A stretch of DNA of 64,000 nt from Martinezella rhizogenes (GCF_000799715.1 NZ_JUHG01000013.1:868001-932000); one strand, 5' to 3'; counted from the first letter of the stretch, positions 9,401-17,635 are shown. Numbers and translations are program-made. The notes: generated by a model from the sequence alone, not told the origin.

Positions 9401-11918
9401 TGCCCGAGCCGAGCGCCACGGCGCCTGCGTTGCTGGCGGTGGCGTTGGGGCCTAATGCCACCGCATCCGCGGCGCTGGCATTTGCTTGTTTGCCGAGAGC
9501 GGTCGCTTGCGCGTCGGTGGCAAACGCGTTCTGGCCGATCGCGGTGCTGGACAAGCCTGTCGCGTTGGCATTGGGTCCGACGGCGGTGCTGTAGTCGCCC
9601 GAGGCCTTGGATATGTAACCAAACGCCGTTCCGTTGAGGCCAGATGCAACGGCGCCATTGCCGATAGCCGAGGCGGCGGAGCCGGAGGCGCTCGCATTGG
9701 TGCCGGCCGCGATGGCGCTCGCTCCGGCTGCGGTTGCGACTGGTCCGATCGCGATGGAGTCCGTCCCCGTTGGCGAGGAGTCCGCCAGCGTCGAGTTGGC
9801 ATGGAAATACTTGATGCCGGCGCCAGCACTGATGTTGGCGATGTCGGTGGTGTTCTGGGTGACCTGCTGGTTGGTCGCAAAGAGCTGCGAGCCGTTGACG
9901 GCATCCGTCGAACCATTGTTAAGCCTGCCCGCGGCGACATTGGTGATGGTGCGCTCGGCACCGGCCGCGCCGACGCTCACCGTCGAGGTCGGCGTCGTAC
10001 CAGCGAAGTTATAGGTGGTGCCGCCGATGACCGCGTTCGGTGTCCCCACCGCCGCCAAGGTCGTCGAACCGGAACCCAGGGCCACATCGCCGGAGCTTGC
10101 CGCCGCCGTAGCACCATTGCCCAGGGCGACGTTGCCGGCCAAACCGGACGCGCCCGCGGTGGAGCCGTTGCCGAGCGCCACGGAACCCTGGCCGATCGCC
10201 TTGTTGTTGTTGCCGATCGCGACCGCGCCATTGGCCGTGTTGGCCGCCGTGGCGGTCGCCGTACCGTCGCTGTTGGCGATGTTGTTGGCGCCGCCAGTGA
10301 AGGCGCCGGTGCCGCTGGCATAGCTCGGATCGCCGATAGAGACCGCGCCGTCGCCGTAAGCCGTGTTGCCTGCGCCGATGGAGACGGCCTTGCCGCCGGT
10401 TGCAGTCGCGCCGTTGCCCATGGCGACGGCGTCGGCGGAGTCTGCAGAAGACTGGAGACCGACCGCGATGGCGTTAGTGCCAGTCGCCCCGCTTTCGCGT
10501 CCGATTGCAATGGTGTCGTTCGCGGACGACGTTACGTCCGTGCCGACGGCGATGGAGCTCTGTCCACTGGCGCTCGTTGCAAAACTAGTCTGGCCGACAT
10601 AGACGGAGTTTATCCCGGACGCTCTCGTCCCAGCGCCGACAGCGACGGCATTCACGGCGCTGGTTCGAGCACCGCTGCCGAGAGCGGTGCCGCCGGCTCC
10701 ACTGGCACCGGAGTTGACGCCGGCAGCGAGTGAATTGTCTCCTGCCGCATTTGCTGCGGACCCGAGCGAGGCGGAGTTTGCACCACTGGCGATGGCCTGG
10801 CGTCCCGTGGCAGTGGAATTGGCGCCGCTGGCGTTAGCACCGGCGCCCGTGGCAATCGATGAAACACCACCGGAGTTTGCATTGTTGCCAAGCGCGAGGC
10901 CGGAGGTCGCGGTGCTTGCGACAACCGCGCCCGAACCTATTGCAACCGCGCCACCGGCAGCGAGCGTCTGCGCCTGGTTACCCAAGGCAACCCCGAAATT
11001 TCCCGAAGCAGTAGCTGAGGCGCCGAGTGCAGTTGTGTTCGTACCCGACGCCACGGCCTGAGTGCCAACGGCGGTGGCGCTGGCGCCGCTGGCGACAGAG
11101 CTCCACCCCCCCGCAAACGAGGTGGCACCGGTGGCCGCCGAACTGGTGCCAACAGCGGTGGAGTTCGATCCCGAAGCAACGGAGAAGGTGCCCAAGGCGT
11201 TGCCACCGCCCCCGGTGGCATTGGCCTGGACGCCGAGCGCGACCGAATTGATGCCGCTCGAAACCGTGCCTTGACCCAGAGCCATCGCGCCGCCTGTGCC
11301 TGTCGCTCTAGCATTCAGGCCGAGAGCCACGCCATATTGCGTTGACGAAACGGCCTGTCGTCCTATCGCGATGGCGTCGGCCACGGATGCAGTAACATCC
11401 GTACCGATACCAATGGCGCTCTGGGCGGTGGAACCTGTTCCGGCGACGGTGCGCGAGCCGAGATAGACGGAGTTCAACGCAGATGCCGTCGACTGGAAGC
11501 CGATTGCGACGGCGTTCTGACTGCTCGCCGCGGCATTGGTGCCCTGAGCGATGGAATCGATTCCGTTCTGCACCGCTCCAGATCCAATCGCGATACCGCG
11601 CAGTCCGTTCGTGGTGGCGGAGGGACCGACCGCGACCGAGCCGGTGGTATTCGCCGTGCCGCCGCCGGCGGCATACTGCGCCATCGCCGGCGTGGCGATG
11701 CCACCGAATGTGATCGTGCCTAGTGCGACCGCCCCACCAATTCCCAGCGACCCGAGCCCCAACCCCTTGCGCTTTATGCCAAGCGTGCGATGTGCCAGGC
11801 GCAAAACCGCCATCAACCGCCGACGAAGCGAACGATTGTCGCTTCTCCCCGAAATCCAATTTCCGACAAAGCCGGCATGAGATTTAGACTGCAGACGTTC
11901 CCCAACGCACTTCATCAT
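6417..11918 (-). CDS. Giant trimeric autotransporter adhesin (YadA/BadA-like)
   Basis: 1833 residues. A long, basic N-region (1-50) and a hydrophobic segment end at TPAMA-QY (about residue 80), an extended autotransporter-type signal. Residues about 90-620 are YadA-head-type repeats (NSVALG, AIAIGxxAxA units, left-handed beta-roll). Stalk/neck connectors follow (TERTITNVAAGR..STDAINGSQL and variants, at least six), alternating with GIKYFHANSTLADSSPTGTD modules. The end is a coiled coil (NYTDQKFGQLNREIGDVRSE) and a YadA anchor beta-barrel (about 1765-1833). The start at 11918 has a good site (GAGGAGA). The last residue is Asn (SFTLN) rather than the usual aromatic. Function: outer-membrane adhesion to host, abiotic surface or self. 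Confidence 0.95.
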   Translation of the reverse strand: MMKCVGERLQSKSHAGFVGNWISGRSDNRSLRRRLMAVLRLAHRTLGIKRKGLGLGSLGIGGAVALGTITFGGIATPAMAQYAAGGGTANTTGSVAVGPSATTNGLRGIAIGSGAVQNGIDSIAQGTNAAASSQNAVAIGFQSTASALNSVYLGSRTVAGTGSTAQSAIGIGTDVTASVADAIAIGRQAVSSTQYGVALGLNARATGTGGAMALGQGTVSSGINSVALGVQANATGGGGNALGTFSVASGSNSTAVGTSSAATGATSFAGGWSSVASGASATAVGTQAVASGTNTTALGASATASGNFGVALGNQAQTLAAGGAVAIGSGAVVASTATSGLALGNNANSGGVSSIATGAGANASGANSTATGRQAIASGANSASLGSAANAAGDNSLAAGVNSGASGAGGTALGSGARTSAVNAVAVGAGTRASGINSVYVGQTSFATSASGQSSIAVGTDVTSSANDTIAIGRESGATGTNAIAVGLQSSADSADAVAMGNGATATGGKAVSIGAGNTAYGDGAVSIGDPSYASGTGAFTGGANNIANSDGTATATAANTANGAVAIGNNNKAIGQGSVALGNGSTAGASGLAGNVALGNGATAAASSGDVALGSGSTTLAAVGTPNAVIGGTTYNFAGTTPTSTVSVGAAGAERTITNVAAGRLNNGSTDAVNGSQLFATNQQVTQNTTDIANISAGAGIKYFHANSTLADSSPTGTDSIAIGPVATAAGASAIAAGTNASASGSAASAIGNGAVASGLNGTAFGYISKASGDYSTAVGPNANATGLSSTAIGQNAFATDAQATALGKQANASAADAVALGPNATASNAGAVALGSGSVTDVAVGTASTVVNGTTYGFAGTTPSSTVSIGAVGAERTITNVAAGRISGSSTDAINGSQLYATNQAVDAIGTTLNNINVGGGIKYFHANSTLADSSPTGTDSIAIGPVATATGASAIAAGVNASATDANASAIGSGAIASALDATAFGYISKASGQFATAVGANANATGLSSTAIGQNAFATDAQATALGKQANASAADAVALGPNATASNAGAVALGSGSVTDVAVGTASAVINGTTYGFAGTTPSSTVSVGAVGTERTITNVAAGRISGSSTDAINGSQLFATNQAVDSLGNQVTTIGGQVTQNTTDISNLGNTINNIAGDTSTAYTDANGDGIRYVRTNDRTLAVSDSSAQGIGSTAVGYNATAVADSSLALGRESQATIDGGVALGSGSISDRALAPASGQIAAGPSNFIQYNTTDKTLLGAVSVGSATSYRQITNVADGSSAQDAVTVRQLQGAIASVAASPSKYFHANSAAGDSLAVGAESVAVGPTTVVNGDNGVGIGNGAIVDQTAPGGTAIGQNAHVLLADGIALGTNSTAAGIQSVAIGAGAQSNNINSVALGAQSITTVGAQTGYIAFGLASAQNSVGEVSIGSAGSERKLTNLAAGSADTDAVNVSQLKGLGTNITSLIGGGTTINPDGSVTGPTYNVQGNNYSTVYDAIGAVDNTLTNITSGGGIKYFHANSTLADSAASGTDSVAIGPESVASGTDSLAAGHGAAATGAGGVALGQGAQANNANDVALGSGSVTQAAVPTSSTTIQGKTYNFAGTAPIGTVSVGAQGAERTITNVAAGRINENSTDAINGSQLNATNSAIDALQTGVGTITKNAVTYDLNQDGSKKNSITLQGGDVNAPVVISNVGKGVAPTDAVNVAQLGEGITQANSYTDTAVAGGLTAANNYTDQKFGQLNREIGDVRSEARQAAAIGLAAASLRYDDRPGKVSVAVGGGLWRGESALAFGAGYTSENGRVRGNLSGTAAGGQLGIGAGLSFTLN
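8530..9195 (-). repeat. Adhesin internal repeat, copy A (666 bp, 222 codons)
   Basis: Direct tandem repeat with the copy at 9196-9861. Landmarks recur exactly 666 bp apart (for example GAGTCCGTCC at 9091 and 9757, GCGAAGCCGT at 8671 and 9337). Each unit encodes a full connector-head-stalk module, from the NGSQL neck to the next KYFHANSTLADS. Several subregions are near-identical, implying a recent duplication or ongoing recombination. Confidence 0.8.
9196..9861 (-). repeat. Adhesin internal repeat, copy B (666 bp, 222 codons)
   Basis: Second unit of the tandem pair. A third, diverged connector starts at about 9876 (NGSQLFATNQQV). Multiples of three keep the frame, so copy number could change the stalk length without disrupting the protein. 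Confidence 0.8.
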
Positions 11919-12334
11919 GCTGCTTTCTCCTCACAGTTATCTGAACGACCGAGTCCGCTTGGATCCGCATCGGCGGCTGTGTCGTCGTTGAAATTATGTA
12001 GTTCCAGAAGCGTGTGCCCCATCCTGACGGCCTGGCTTTCGATCTGCTCACGCGCACTCACGACCCATGGCTCCGTTGGTTCCGGAACCGCATGCAATGC
12101 GGCATCCGCCCGATCGGGCGGAAGTTTCATCGCCACCAACGCGTGGCAAATATCGAAATGAAGCGCCGGCTCCCGATCGGCATAGGCCGGAGAGGTCAAT
12201 CCGAAGACGAGGCAGGCGAATAGATGATCAAGCTCCGCGCCGGTGAGGCGGCTGGCATATTGCCGTTGCAAGGCGGTCCAGGCCACCTCGACTTTCGGAG
12301 CAAAGATTTCAAAATCCGTGAATTGAATGTCCAT
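11915..12334 (-). CDS. Small unknown protein leading the adhesin operon
   Basis: About 139 residues from ATG at 12334 (MDIQFTDFEIF); ATG at 12364 gives 10 more. It is probably cytoplasmic: no signal peptide or membrane segment, mixed helical composition, acidic C-terminus (NFNDDTAADADPSGLG). Its stop overlaps the adhesin start (ATGA at 11915-11918), so adhesin translation is coupled to this gene. No family recognised. A regulatory or chaperone-like role for the adhesin is a guess from position. Upstream lie the paired direct repeats at 12387-12423. Confidence 0.65.
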   Translation of the reverse strand: MDIQFTDFEIFAPKVEVAWTALQRQYASRLTGAELDHLFACLVFGLTSPAYADREPALHFDICHALVAMKLPPDRADAALHAVPEPTEPWVVSAREQIESQAVRMGHTLLELHNFNDDTAADADPSGLGRSDNCEEKAA

Positions 12335-12386
12335 AGCGCACCGAATGGTTACGATGACGAACATGGCTTCATTCGCGGCGGCGGTA

Positions 12387-12423
12387 TTTTAGAAAATTAC
12401 GGACTATTTTTAGAAAACTACGG
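12387..12423 (-). promoter_or_regulatory. Paired 16-bp direct repeats, candidate AraC-family operator of the adhesin operon
   Basis: TTTTAGAAAATTACGG (12387-12402) recurs as TTTTAGAAAACTACGG (12408-12423), 15 of 16 identical and 21 bp apart, i.e. two helical turns. The pair lies 23 bp upstream of 12364, the first possible start of the adhesin operon. AraC-family activators commonly bind direct repeats at this spacing near the -35 region, and an AraC-type gene is immediately upstream (12642-13556). Assignment to that regulator is inference. Confidence 0.6.
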
Positions 12424-12641
12424 TTTTTTGCTTAGCCAGCGACGGGTGTATCAGCTTTGCCACACTTACTTCAGGACGCTAATATTTTAATGATATGGCG
12501 AGGGTAGCGCCCGCCGCCATCCGAGAATCGGACGGAATAGCGTTCGTCACGCCTGACCTTCCCTGGGCAAGCGTTTTCGGCGGCAAGTCTGGAAAATCGG
12601 CTCGGCCGGATCTGCTCGGGGGTCTGCGTTCAAGCTCGCAT

Positions 12642-13556
12642 CTAGCTCGCGAATCGCAGCTCTGTCGGCGTCTTTCCCCTGTAGCGCTTCATCGTGGTGG
12701 CCAAATGGCTTTGGTCCGAAAATCCAGACATATAGGCGATTTCGGCAATAGCGATCTCGCCGTCGACGAGCAGCTTTTCGGCGAAGTCCAGGCGCAGGTT
12801 GATCAGATACCGATGCGGCGGCATGCCAAACGTCCTGGCAAACCGCAAGATGAAATGGTTCGGTGAAATACCCGCGACCGCCGCGAGTTCGGCGACATGT
12901 ATCTTTCGGGTAAAATGTTCACGGAGATACTCTTCCACGCGCCGAGCGCTTTTGGCGGAGAGTCCTCCCTTGGGCAATGAAACTTGTTTCATGGGGCGCG
13001 CGTAGCTACGAAGCAGATGAACACCGAATAGGGTAACCAGCGAATCCAGATAGAGTTCATTCGGAGTGGCCTTCCCAGTTAATTCGACGGAAATCCTTCG
13101 GGCGATGTCGAGGGCTCGAAGGTCGACGGTGCCAAAAGCAGGTGGCTGAAGCTCAACATTGGCGAGATCGAGCTCCTGAAGAGCCAGCTCGGACAGCGTT
13201 TCCGGAGGTATCGCTATGATAAGATTTTCTCTGGTTTCCGACCAGGCGAGGCTACTATCCATGCCCGCGGGATTAATGGCGACACAGCCAACCGGTGCGT
13301 CGTACTCCGTGATCCTGTCGCTGCCGAGCGAGGCTCTCAACCTGGGCGCGGGGGACAACACAATTCCCACAGCATGCTCCTTGGCCAGGAACGTCTGCGA
13401 CCCAGGACTGCGGACGGAGTGTATCACGCTCCCCCGCATGGTGGCCTTTCTGGGGCCTGCGGTCTCCGGAATTATGTCAAAGACGTATCGATCGGCCCGC
13501 TCCCGATTAACGCGCCGGTAATCGGCCCGTTCCCGAGCCTCTTCCGTATCATTCAT
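12642..13556 (-). CDS. AraC family transcriptional regulator
   Basis: 304 residues. The C-terminal double helix-turn-helix is clear: RRVEEYLREHFTRKIHVAEL, AAVAGISPNHFILRFARTFG, MPPHRYLINLRLDFAEKLL, then IAEIAYMSGFSDQSHLATTM and KRYRGKTPTELR. The N-terminal ~190 residues are a ligand/dimerisation region of the AraC_binding_2 kind, without a clear specificity. It is on the same strand as, and 277 bp upstream of, the adhesin operon, with a two-copy operator-like repeat in between, so it is the prime candidate regulator of the adhesin. Confidence 0.9.
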   Translation of the reverse strand: MNDTEEARERADYRRVNRERADRYVFDIIPETAGPRKATMRGSVIHSVRSPGSQTFLAKEHAVGIVLSPAPRLRASLGSDRITEYDAPVGCVAINPAGMDSSLAWSETRENLIIAIPPETLSELALQELDLANVELQPPAFGTVDLRALDIARRISVELTGKATPNELYLDSLVTLFGVHLLRSYARPMKQVSLPKGGLSAKSARRVEEYLREHFTRKIHVAELAAVAGISPNHFILRFARTFGMPPHRYLINLRLDFAEKLLVDGEIAIAEIAYMSGFSDQSHLATTMKRYRGKTPTELRFAS

Positions 13557-13894
13557 ACTTTCATCGCCCCGCCCGAACGAAATCCTATACGCCTGCGCAA
13601 GCAGCCAGACTTCAATTGTTGCTTGAAGTCATCTGTTCCCCAACACCGCTTGTTCAACGCCGCCCGCAAAGTCGGCGTATCACGCAAACTTCAAATAGGG
13701 CGGATTATTGGATTGTGAAGAAGAATTGTGTAAAGGCAAAAAGAAAGATTGGTGATAAGGAAATTTAGTCCAATTTTCACTTCAACCTGTCGCTTTTTTG
13801 CCGGTATTATTGCGAATAATCTAATAAATACAAGCGATGGCTGCGCCGCTATCACGTAGCGCGGTGACGAGACCGGTCGTCAATTGATCTCTTG
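13557..13894. other. Non-coding region upstream of the AraC gene
   Basis: I see no convincing gene. The part at about 13700-13850 is AT-rich (for example aataatctaataaatac) and likely carries the AraC promoter reading leftward. No strong dyad or terminator was identified. Confidence 0.4.
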
Positions 13895-13996
13895 GAGCAA
13901 CTCCAGGAAAAGTGTGCTGCGGTTTTCCGTCCGCAATTGCATCAAAACAAAGAGATAGAGCGCTTCAACGCTTCATGGAGGCGCAGAAGCGCTCTA
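13895..13996 (+). repeat. Rhizobial short interspersed palindromic repeat element
   Basis: This ~100-bp block (gcggttttccgtccgcaatt, then caaaacaaagagatagagcg) matches a type of intergenic repeat I recognise from Rhizobiaceae genomes. It ends in a perfect 11-bp inverted repeat, TAGAGCGCTTC (13956-13966) and GAAGCGCTCTA (13986-13996). Its copy number in this genome cannot be seen from one window. It lies directly beyond the stop of the small gene at 14000 and could form that transcript's 3' end. Confidence 0.55.
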
Positions 13997-13999
13997 ATG

Positions 14000-14197
14000 C
14001 TAAAGATCGTCGCGACCTTCCTCGTACAGATCCCATGCGAGATCCGCTAATGCCAGAAGGACATCCTTCCGATTCCATCCGGCGGCAAGCGCCATCTGAA
14101 CGATTTCATGAACGATGGGTGCCAATTGGCGCTGGCACTCGATCGAGATGTCGATATCTGCGTCTTCTACTGGAGGTTCGGCGAAGTTGAATTCCAC
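14000..14197 (-). CDS. Small acidic conserved-type hypothetical protein
   Basis: 65 residues from GTG at 14197, which has GGGGAG 8 nt upstream; a TTG at 14221 would add 8. The sequence is plausible as a real protein: acidic N-terminus (EFNFAEPPVEDADIDISIE), then an amphipathic helical region (CQRQLAPIVHEIVQMALAAG and RKDVLLALADLAWDLYEEG). No signal peptide. I recognise no domain; isolated small proteins of this kind are common in rhizobia. Confidence 0.5.
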   Translation of the reverse strand: MEFNFAEPPVEDADIDISIECQRQLAPIVHEIVQMALAAGWNRKDVLLALADLAWDLYEEGRDDL

Positions 14198-14221
14198 TCT
14201 TAGCGCTCCCCACGCGAGCAA

Positions 14222-14770
14222 TATATATCGGTTATCCTATTTATAATATAAGATAAATCTAGAACGAAACATAGAAGTCCCGCAAGAAAAAACCAGATCG
14301 CACCGGATCTATGCTTTCCCCCTTGACGTGGCTGACGATGGTTTCAAGATATGACTTCACACTTAATGGAACAAACTCCTTAAATACCAGAGATCGCAAT
14401 ATTTCTGTTGGGCGACCCGCGACAGGAGCGGCCGCGATTCGTATGATGTCATACGGGTTGCTGCGGGCATTGGCGCTCCGCTCGATAGGGAGCCGTGATA
14501 AGGGCTCGTGTATTGGAAATCAACCTTGGTCGGCTTAGAGAGTACCCAGACGATAGTGATTGCTAGGCATCGTAAACTTGGTGTGTCCGCCATTGGGATA
14601 TGGGTTTATGACCCAAACAACCCATGATCCGCTCTGTCGCCTATAGCGCGCCAGACGGACGAGATGTCGGATCCCGCCATCCGTGCCGTTAATCGAACTG
14701 GGATGGATGACGTCGCCATATGGGGCAACGGGCTCGAATGCTGGAAATGGCTTCCAGCTCGCAACAAATT
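14222..14770. other. AT-rich intergenic region without a convincing gene
   Basis: Bases 14222-14290 are strongly AT-rich (atatatatcggttatcctat) and probably hold the promoter of the small gene at 14000-14197. The remainder contains only short frames; the one at 14535-14786 begins inside a terminator hairpin and is not supported. Confidence 0.4.
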
Positions 14771-14797
14771 GGCCGGGCCTCGTCAAGAGACCCGGCC
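14771..14797 (-). terminator. Hairpin terminator of the amino-acid ABC operon
   Basis: Reading leftward, GGCCGGGTCTC and GAGGCCCGGCC form an 11-bp stem (one T-G pair) with a TTGAC loop, followed by AATTTGTT. It lies 32 nt beyond the stop of the binding-protein gene at 14829. Confidence 0.65.
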
Positions 14798-14828
14798 GCG
14801 ATGGCTACGGTAAAGGTCCGCCGGCGAG

Positions 14829-15617
14829 CTATTCGAGGGACTTGATAGGATCTTTGGGAGCCGGGTCGAAGCCGATCAAGTCGGTGGTCAACTTCGCATA
14901 GGTCCCGTCGGCCACCATATCGGCAAGCGCCTTGTTGACGGCCTTCACCAGTTCCGGCTTACCCTTCTTGAAGGCAAAGCCTTTCTGGATGTGGCTCACA
15001 TAGTCCTGTGTGACCTCGAACGGCATATGAGCGGTCTTGATCACATAGCCGGCGGCGATCGCGTCGGTGATGACAGCGTCGATATTGCCGTTGGCTAGAT
15101 CCTGAAGCGCATCGGCCTCGGCCTTATAGCCCTTGACGGTAGCACCATTGTCCTCGCCGATTTTGGCGAAGGTGGAGGAAACCAGCGCGCCAACCGTCTT
15201 GCCCTTGAGATCGGCCGCGGTCTTGATGGCGGAGCCCTTCGGAATGACGATGCGGCCGCCGGATTCCAGCCAGCCATTGGAGAAGGTCACCTTCTTCTGG
15301 CGCTCGGCGGTAATGTCCATCGAAGCGCTGATGACATCATACTGGTCTGCCTGGAGCCCGACCAGCAGCGAATCCCACTTGATCAGCACGGGCGTGTAGG
15401 TCAGGCCAATGCGCTTGGCAACTTCCTGCATGACGCGGATTTCCAACCCGTCGAGCGTGCCGTCGGGTGCGCGCATGCTGAAGGGCGCAAAGGTGCCTTC
15501 GGTGGCGACCTGCAATTTGCCGGCCTCGAGAATTTCGAGACCCGCGGCCGAAGCCGGTGCCTTTGCGGCGAGTGCGGCGACGACCGCCACGGCGAATGCG
15601 ATAGCTTTGAATGTCAT
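14829..15617 (-). CDS. Polar amino-acid ABC transporter substrate-binding protein (SBP family 3)
   Basis: 262 residues from ATG at 15617 (AGGGAA upstream); the longer frame to 15704 lacks a credible start. The signal peptide TFKAIAFAVAVVAALAAKAPASA precedes the lobe-1 pattern LQVATEGTFAPFSMRAPDG, GLEIRVMQEVAKRIG and LLVGLQADQYDVISASMDIT. It matches periplasmic binding proteins for polar amino acids or opines. It is the last gene of a three-gene operon (ATPase, permease, binding protein). The ligand is unknown, but the shared operator with the pxp cluster suggests an amino acid or a derivative made or used by that pathway. Confidence 0.92.
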   Translation of the reverse strand: MTFKAIAFAVAVVAALAAKAPASAAGLEILEAGKLQVATEGTFAPFSMRAPDGTLDGLEIRVMQEVAKRIGLTYTPVLIKWDSLLVGLQADQYDVISASMDITAERQKKVTFSNGWLESGGRIVIPKGSAIKTAADLKGKTVGALVSSTFAKIGEDNGATVKGYKAEADALQDLANGNIDAVITDAIAAGYVIKTAHMPFEVTQDYVSHIQKGFAFKKGKPELVKAVNKALADMVADGTYAKLTTDLIGFDPAPKDPIKSLE

Positions 15618-15749
15618 GGTTCGTTCCCTTTGTTTATTTTGTCTATAATGTGCACTCTTCTCTACGCGTGCGACGCGGAGATCCCCGCGGCCGAGCGCAT
15701 CCACCGTGCGCGGGTTTGCCCGATCCGAGGACCGGCTTTCCCGGCGGGA

Positions 15750-16409
15750 TCAACTCAGCTTCGCATAGTGTCGCTCCAGCCAGGCCGCCAGCTGTGTCAA
15801 GACGGTCGTCAGCAACAGATAGATGACGGCGACCGCAATGTAGAATTCGAACGGGCGGAAAGTGGCCGCAATCAAGGTCTGAGCGTAGAGGGTCAGCTCC
15901 ACGACCGTGATCGTGGAAAGCAGTGACGTATTTTTAAGCGTCGAGATCGCCTCATTGGTGATGGCCGGAAGGATGATGCGGAAGACCTGCGGCAGGATGA
16001 TGCTGCGCATGGTCTCGGCCGGACTGAAGCCGAGCGCCAGCGCCGATTCCGTCTGGCCGCGCGGAATTGCCGAGAGACCGGCGCGCACGATCTCGGCCAC
16101 ATAGGCGCCGCTGTTGAGGCCGAGCGAGAAGACGCCCGCGGTGAATGGCGACAAGCGGATGCCGAACTGGGGCAGGCCGAAATAGATGATGAAGACCTGG
16201 ATGAGGGTCGGCGTGCCGCGGATGAACCAGATATAGAAGGCGGAGGCCATGCGCGCTGCCTTCCACTTTGAGCCGTGACCAATGGCAGCGGCGAGGCCGC
16301 ATGCCCAGCTCACGACGATGGTGAGGATCGTCAGCCAAAACACGGTCCAGGCGGCATAGAAAAAACCCGGACCATAGAGCGAGACCTCACTCAGAAAATC
16401 CTGCGTCAT
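15750..16409 (-). CDS. Polar amino-acid ABC transporter permease (HisM/GlnP-like)
   Basis: 219 residues, about five transmembrane helices. It has the amino-acid permease signatures [40 protein letters not shown] and [22 protein letters not shown] EAA loop ([20 protein letters not shown]). One permease gene means the channel is probably a homodimer. Start ATG at 16409 overlaps the ATPase stop (16406-16409), and the binding protein follows 132 nt downstream. Confidence 0.92.
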   Translation of the reverse strand: MTQDFLSEVSLYGPGFFYAAWTVFWLTILTIVVSWACGLAAAIGHGSKWKAARMASAFYIWFIRGTPTLIQVFIIYFGLPQFGIRLSPFTAGVFSLGLNSGAYVAEIVRAGLSAIPRGQTESALALGFSPAETMRSIILPQVFRIILPAITNEAISTLKNTSLLSTITVVELTLYAQTLIAATFRPFEFYIAVAVIYLLLTTVLTQLAAWLERHYAKLS

Positions 16410-17209
16410 GGCTGACGACCTCCGTCGACAGCATCGCCAGAGGTCAGCTCGTCATGCAGAATACGGTGAAGGAACTGCCGCAACCGGTCGCTTTCGGGCT
16501 TGCGCAGAATGTCGGGCGAGCCGGATTCCGCAATCACACCCTTGTCAAAGAACAGGACGCGGGAAGATACGTCGCGCGCAAATGCTATTTCGTGGGTGAC
16601 GAGCAGCATCGTCATCCCCTCCGCCGCAAGCGATGCCATCAACACCAACACCTCATGCACAAGCTCCGGATCGAGCGCCGACGTCACCTCGTCGAAGAGC
16701 ATCAACCGTGGCTTCATCGCCAACGCCCGGACGATCGCCACGCGTTGCTGCTGGCCGCCGGACAAGCGTGCGGGATAGCTGTGGCGCTTCTCGTAGAGCC
16801 CAATGCGCGACAGCAGCGCCTCCGCCTCTGCGATCGCCTGGGCGCGCGGTAGCTTGAGCAGCTTCACCGGCGCATGCGTCACATTTTGCAGAACCGTCAT
16901 ATGCGGCCACAGATTGTAGCTCTGAAAGACCATGCCGACGCGAGCCCGCAGCGACTGCAATTGTACCATTGTCGGGAAAAACCGGGATTCCCTGCGGAAA
17001 TCGAAGGACAGATCGCCAAAATCCATGAAGCCCGATTGCGGCATCTCCAGACCATTGATCGATCGAAGGAACGTACTTTTTCCGGAACCGCTGGCACCGA
17101 TGATCGAGACCACCTCGCCCGTGGCCACATCCAGAGAAACGCCCTTAAGGACTTCATTCTCGCCAAAGCTTTTGCGAATGTCGCGCAATGACAGGAGGGG
17201 CTCCATCAT
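16406..17209 (-). CDS. Polar amino-acid ABC transporter ATP-binding protein
   Basis: 267 residues. Walker [11 protein letters not shown]-loop [18 protein letters not shown], signature [15 protein letters not shown], Walker [16 protein letters not shown] and the H-loop VTHE are all intact; the sequence is GlnQ/HisP-like. Two adjacent ATGs (17209, 17206) follow a GGAG site. First gene of the leftward operon; its promoter region (17210-17790) carries operator-like sites shared with the pxp and TRAP promoters. Confidence 0.93.
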   Translation of the reverse strand: MMEPLLSLRDIRKSFGENEVLKGVSLDVATGEVVSIIGASGSGKSTFLRSINGLEMPQSGFMDFGDLSFDFRRESRFFPTMVQLQSLRARVGMVFQSYNLWPHMTVLQNVTHAPVKLLKLPRAQAIAEAEALLSRIGLYEKRHSYPARLSGGQQQRVAIVRALAMKPRLMLFDEVTSALDPELVHEVLVLMASLAAEGMTMLLVTHEIAFARDVSSRVLFFDKGVIAESGSPDILRKPESDRLRQFLHRILHDELTSGDAVDGGRQP

Positions 17210-17429
17210 GCTCCGGCCTCCCCGGAAAATTCACCGAAAATCCTCATGGAACGGATGCCGGCGACCTCTCCGACCTGGCCAATCCGTATGGCAGCGACGC
17301 AATCTCGCTCGGCTGGAACAATTTCGGGACGTTCATTCATTTCCAACTCACCTGGCGACGCGACAGAGTCGAAAACAGGGCATTTCCCCATGTCATCGCC
17401 CGCCTAGATCTAAATCCTGAATTCACCGT

Positions 17430-17450
17430 ATTCAGTATACCACTGGAATT
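17430..17450 (-). promoter_or_regulatory. Operator-like site 1 (amino-acid ABC operon)
   Basis: The + strand reads ATTCAGTATACCACTGGAAT. Its first half (TTCAGTATACCA) is identical to the site at 25429; the second half is weaker. It lies about 220 bp upstream of the ATPase start at 17209 and is oriented toward it as the other sites are toward their genes. Confidence 0.5.
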
Positions 17451-17611
17451 CAAGTATATAATTCAATAATTTACCGCAAAAATATTCACCGAAATGCATA
17501 AATTTAGCGCTGCGGATGACTGCGATTTAGGCAGGCGGCGGCTATTAGCGCCTTGTTGCCTCAGGCACGCCACAGGCGAGCTTGACGGGGCATTCCTGCT
17601 CCATTAACGAA

Positions 17612-17635
17612 TGAATACTATTGGTGTACTGAAAT
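17612..17635 (+). promoter_or_regulatory. Operator-like site 2 (M24 hydrolase gene)
   Basis: The minus strand reads ATTTCAGTACACCAATAGTA, continuing TTCA. It matches the 28669 site at the first 17 positions (ATTTCAGTACACCAATW). It lies about 155 bp upstream of the ATG at 17791. Consensus TTTCAGTAYACCAAYWGTAT; likely bound by one of the two GntR proteins of the cluster (inference). Confidence 0.55.

Noticed and set aside
7248..10733. Long plus-strand frames (344 and 415 codons) inside the adhesin gene
   Set aside because: They lie antisense to a clear YadA-type protein; their open length follows from the repeated Gly/Ala codons, and the products are low-complexity Arg/Gly-rich sequences.
12405..12430. 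T-runs near 12406-12411 and 12423-12428 as phase-variation tracts
   Set aside because: Runs of five and six T are too short to be convincing slippery tracts, and they are part of the direct repeats.
14535..14786. 83-codon minus-strand frame in the gap before the amino-acid binding protein gene
   Set aside because: It starts with TTG inside the terminator hairpin at 14771-14797, has no ribosome-binding site and no recognisable domain.
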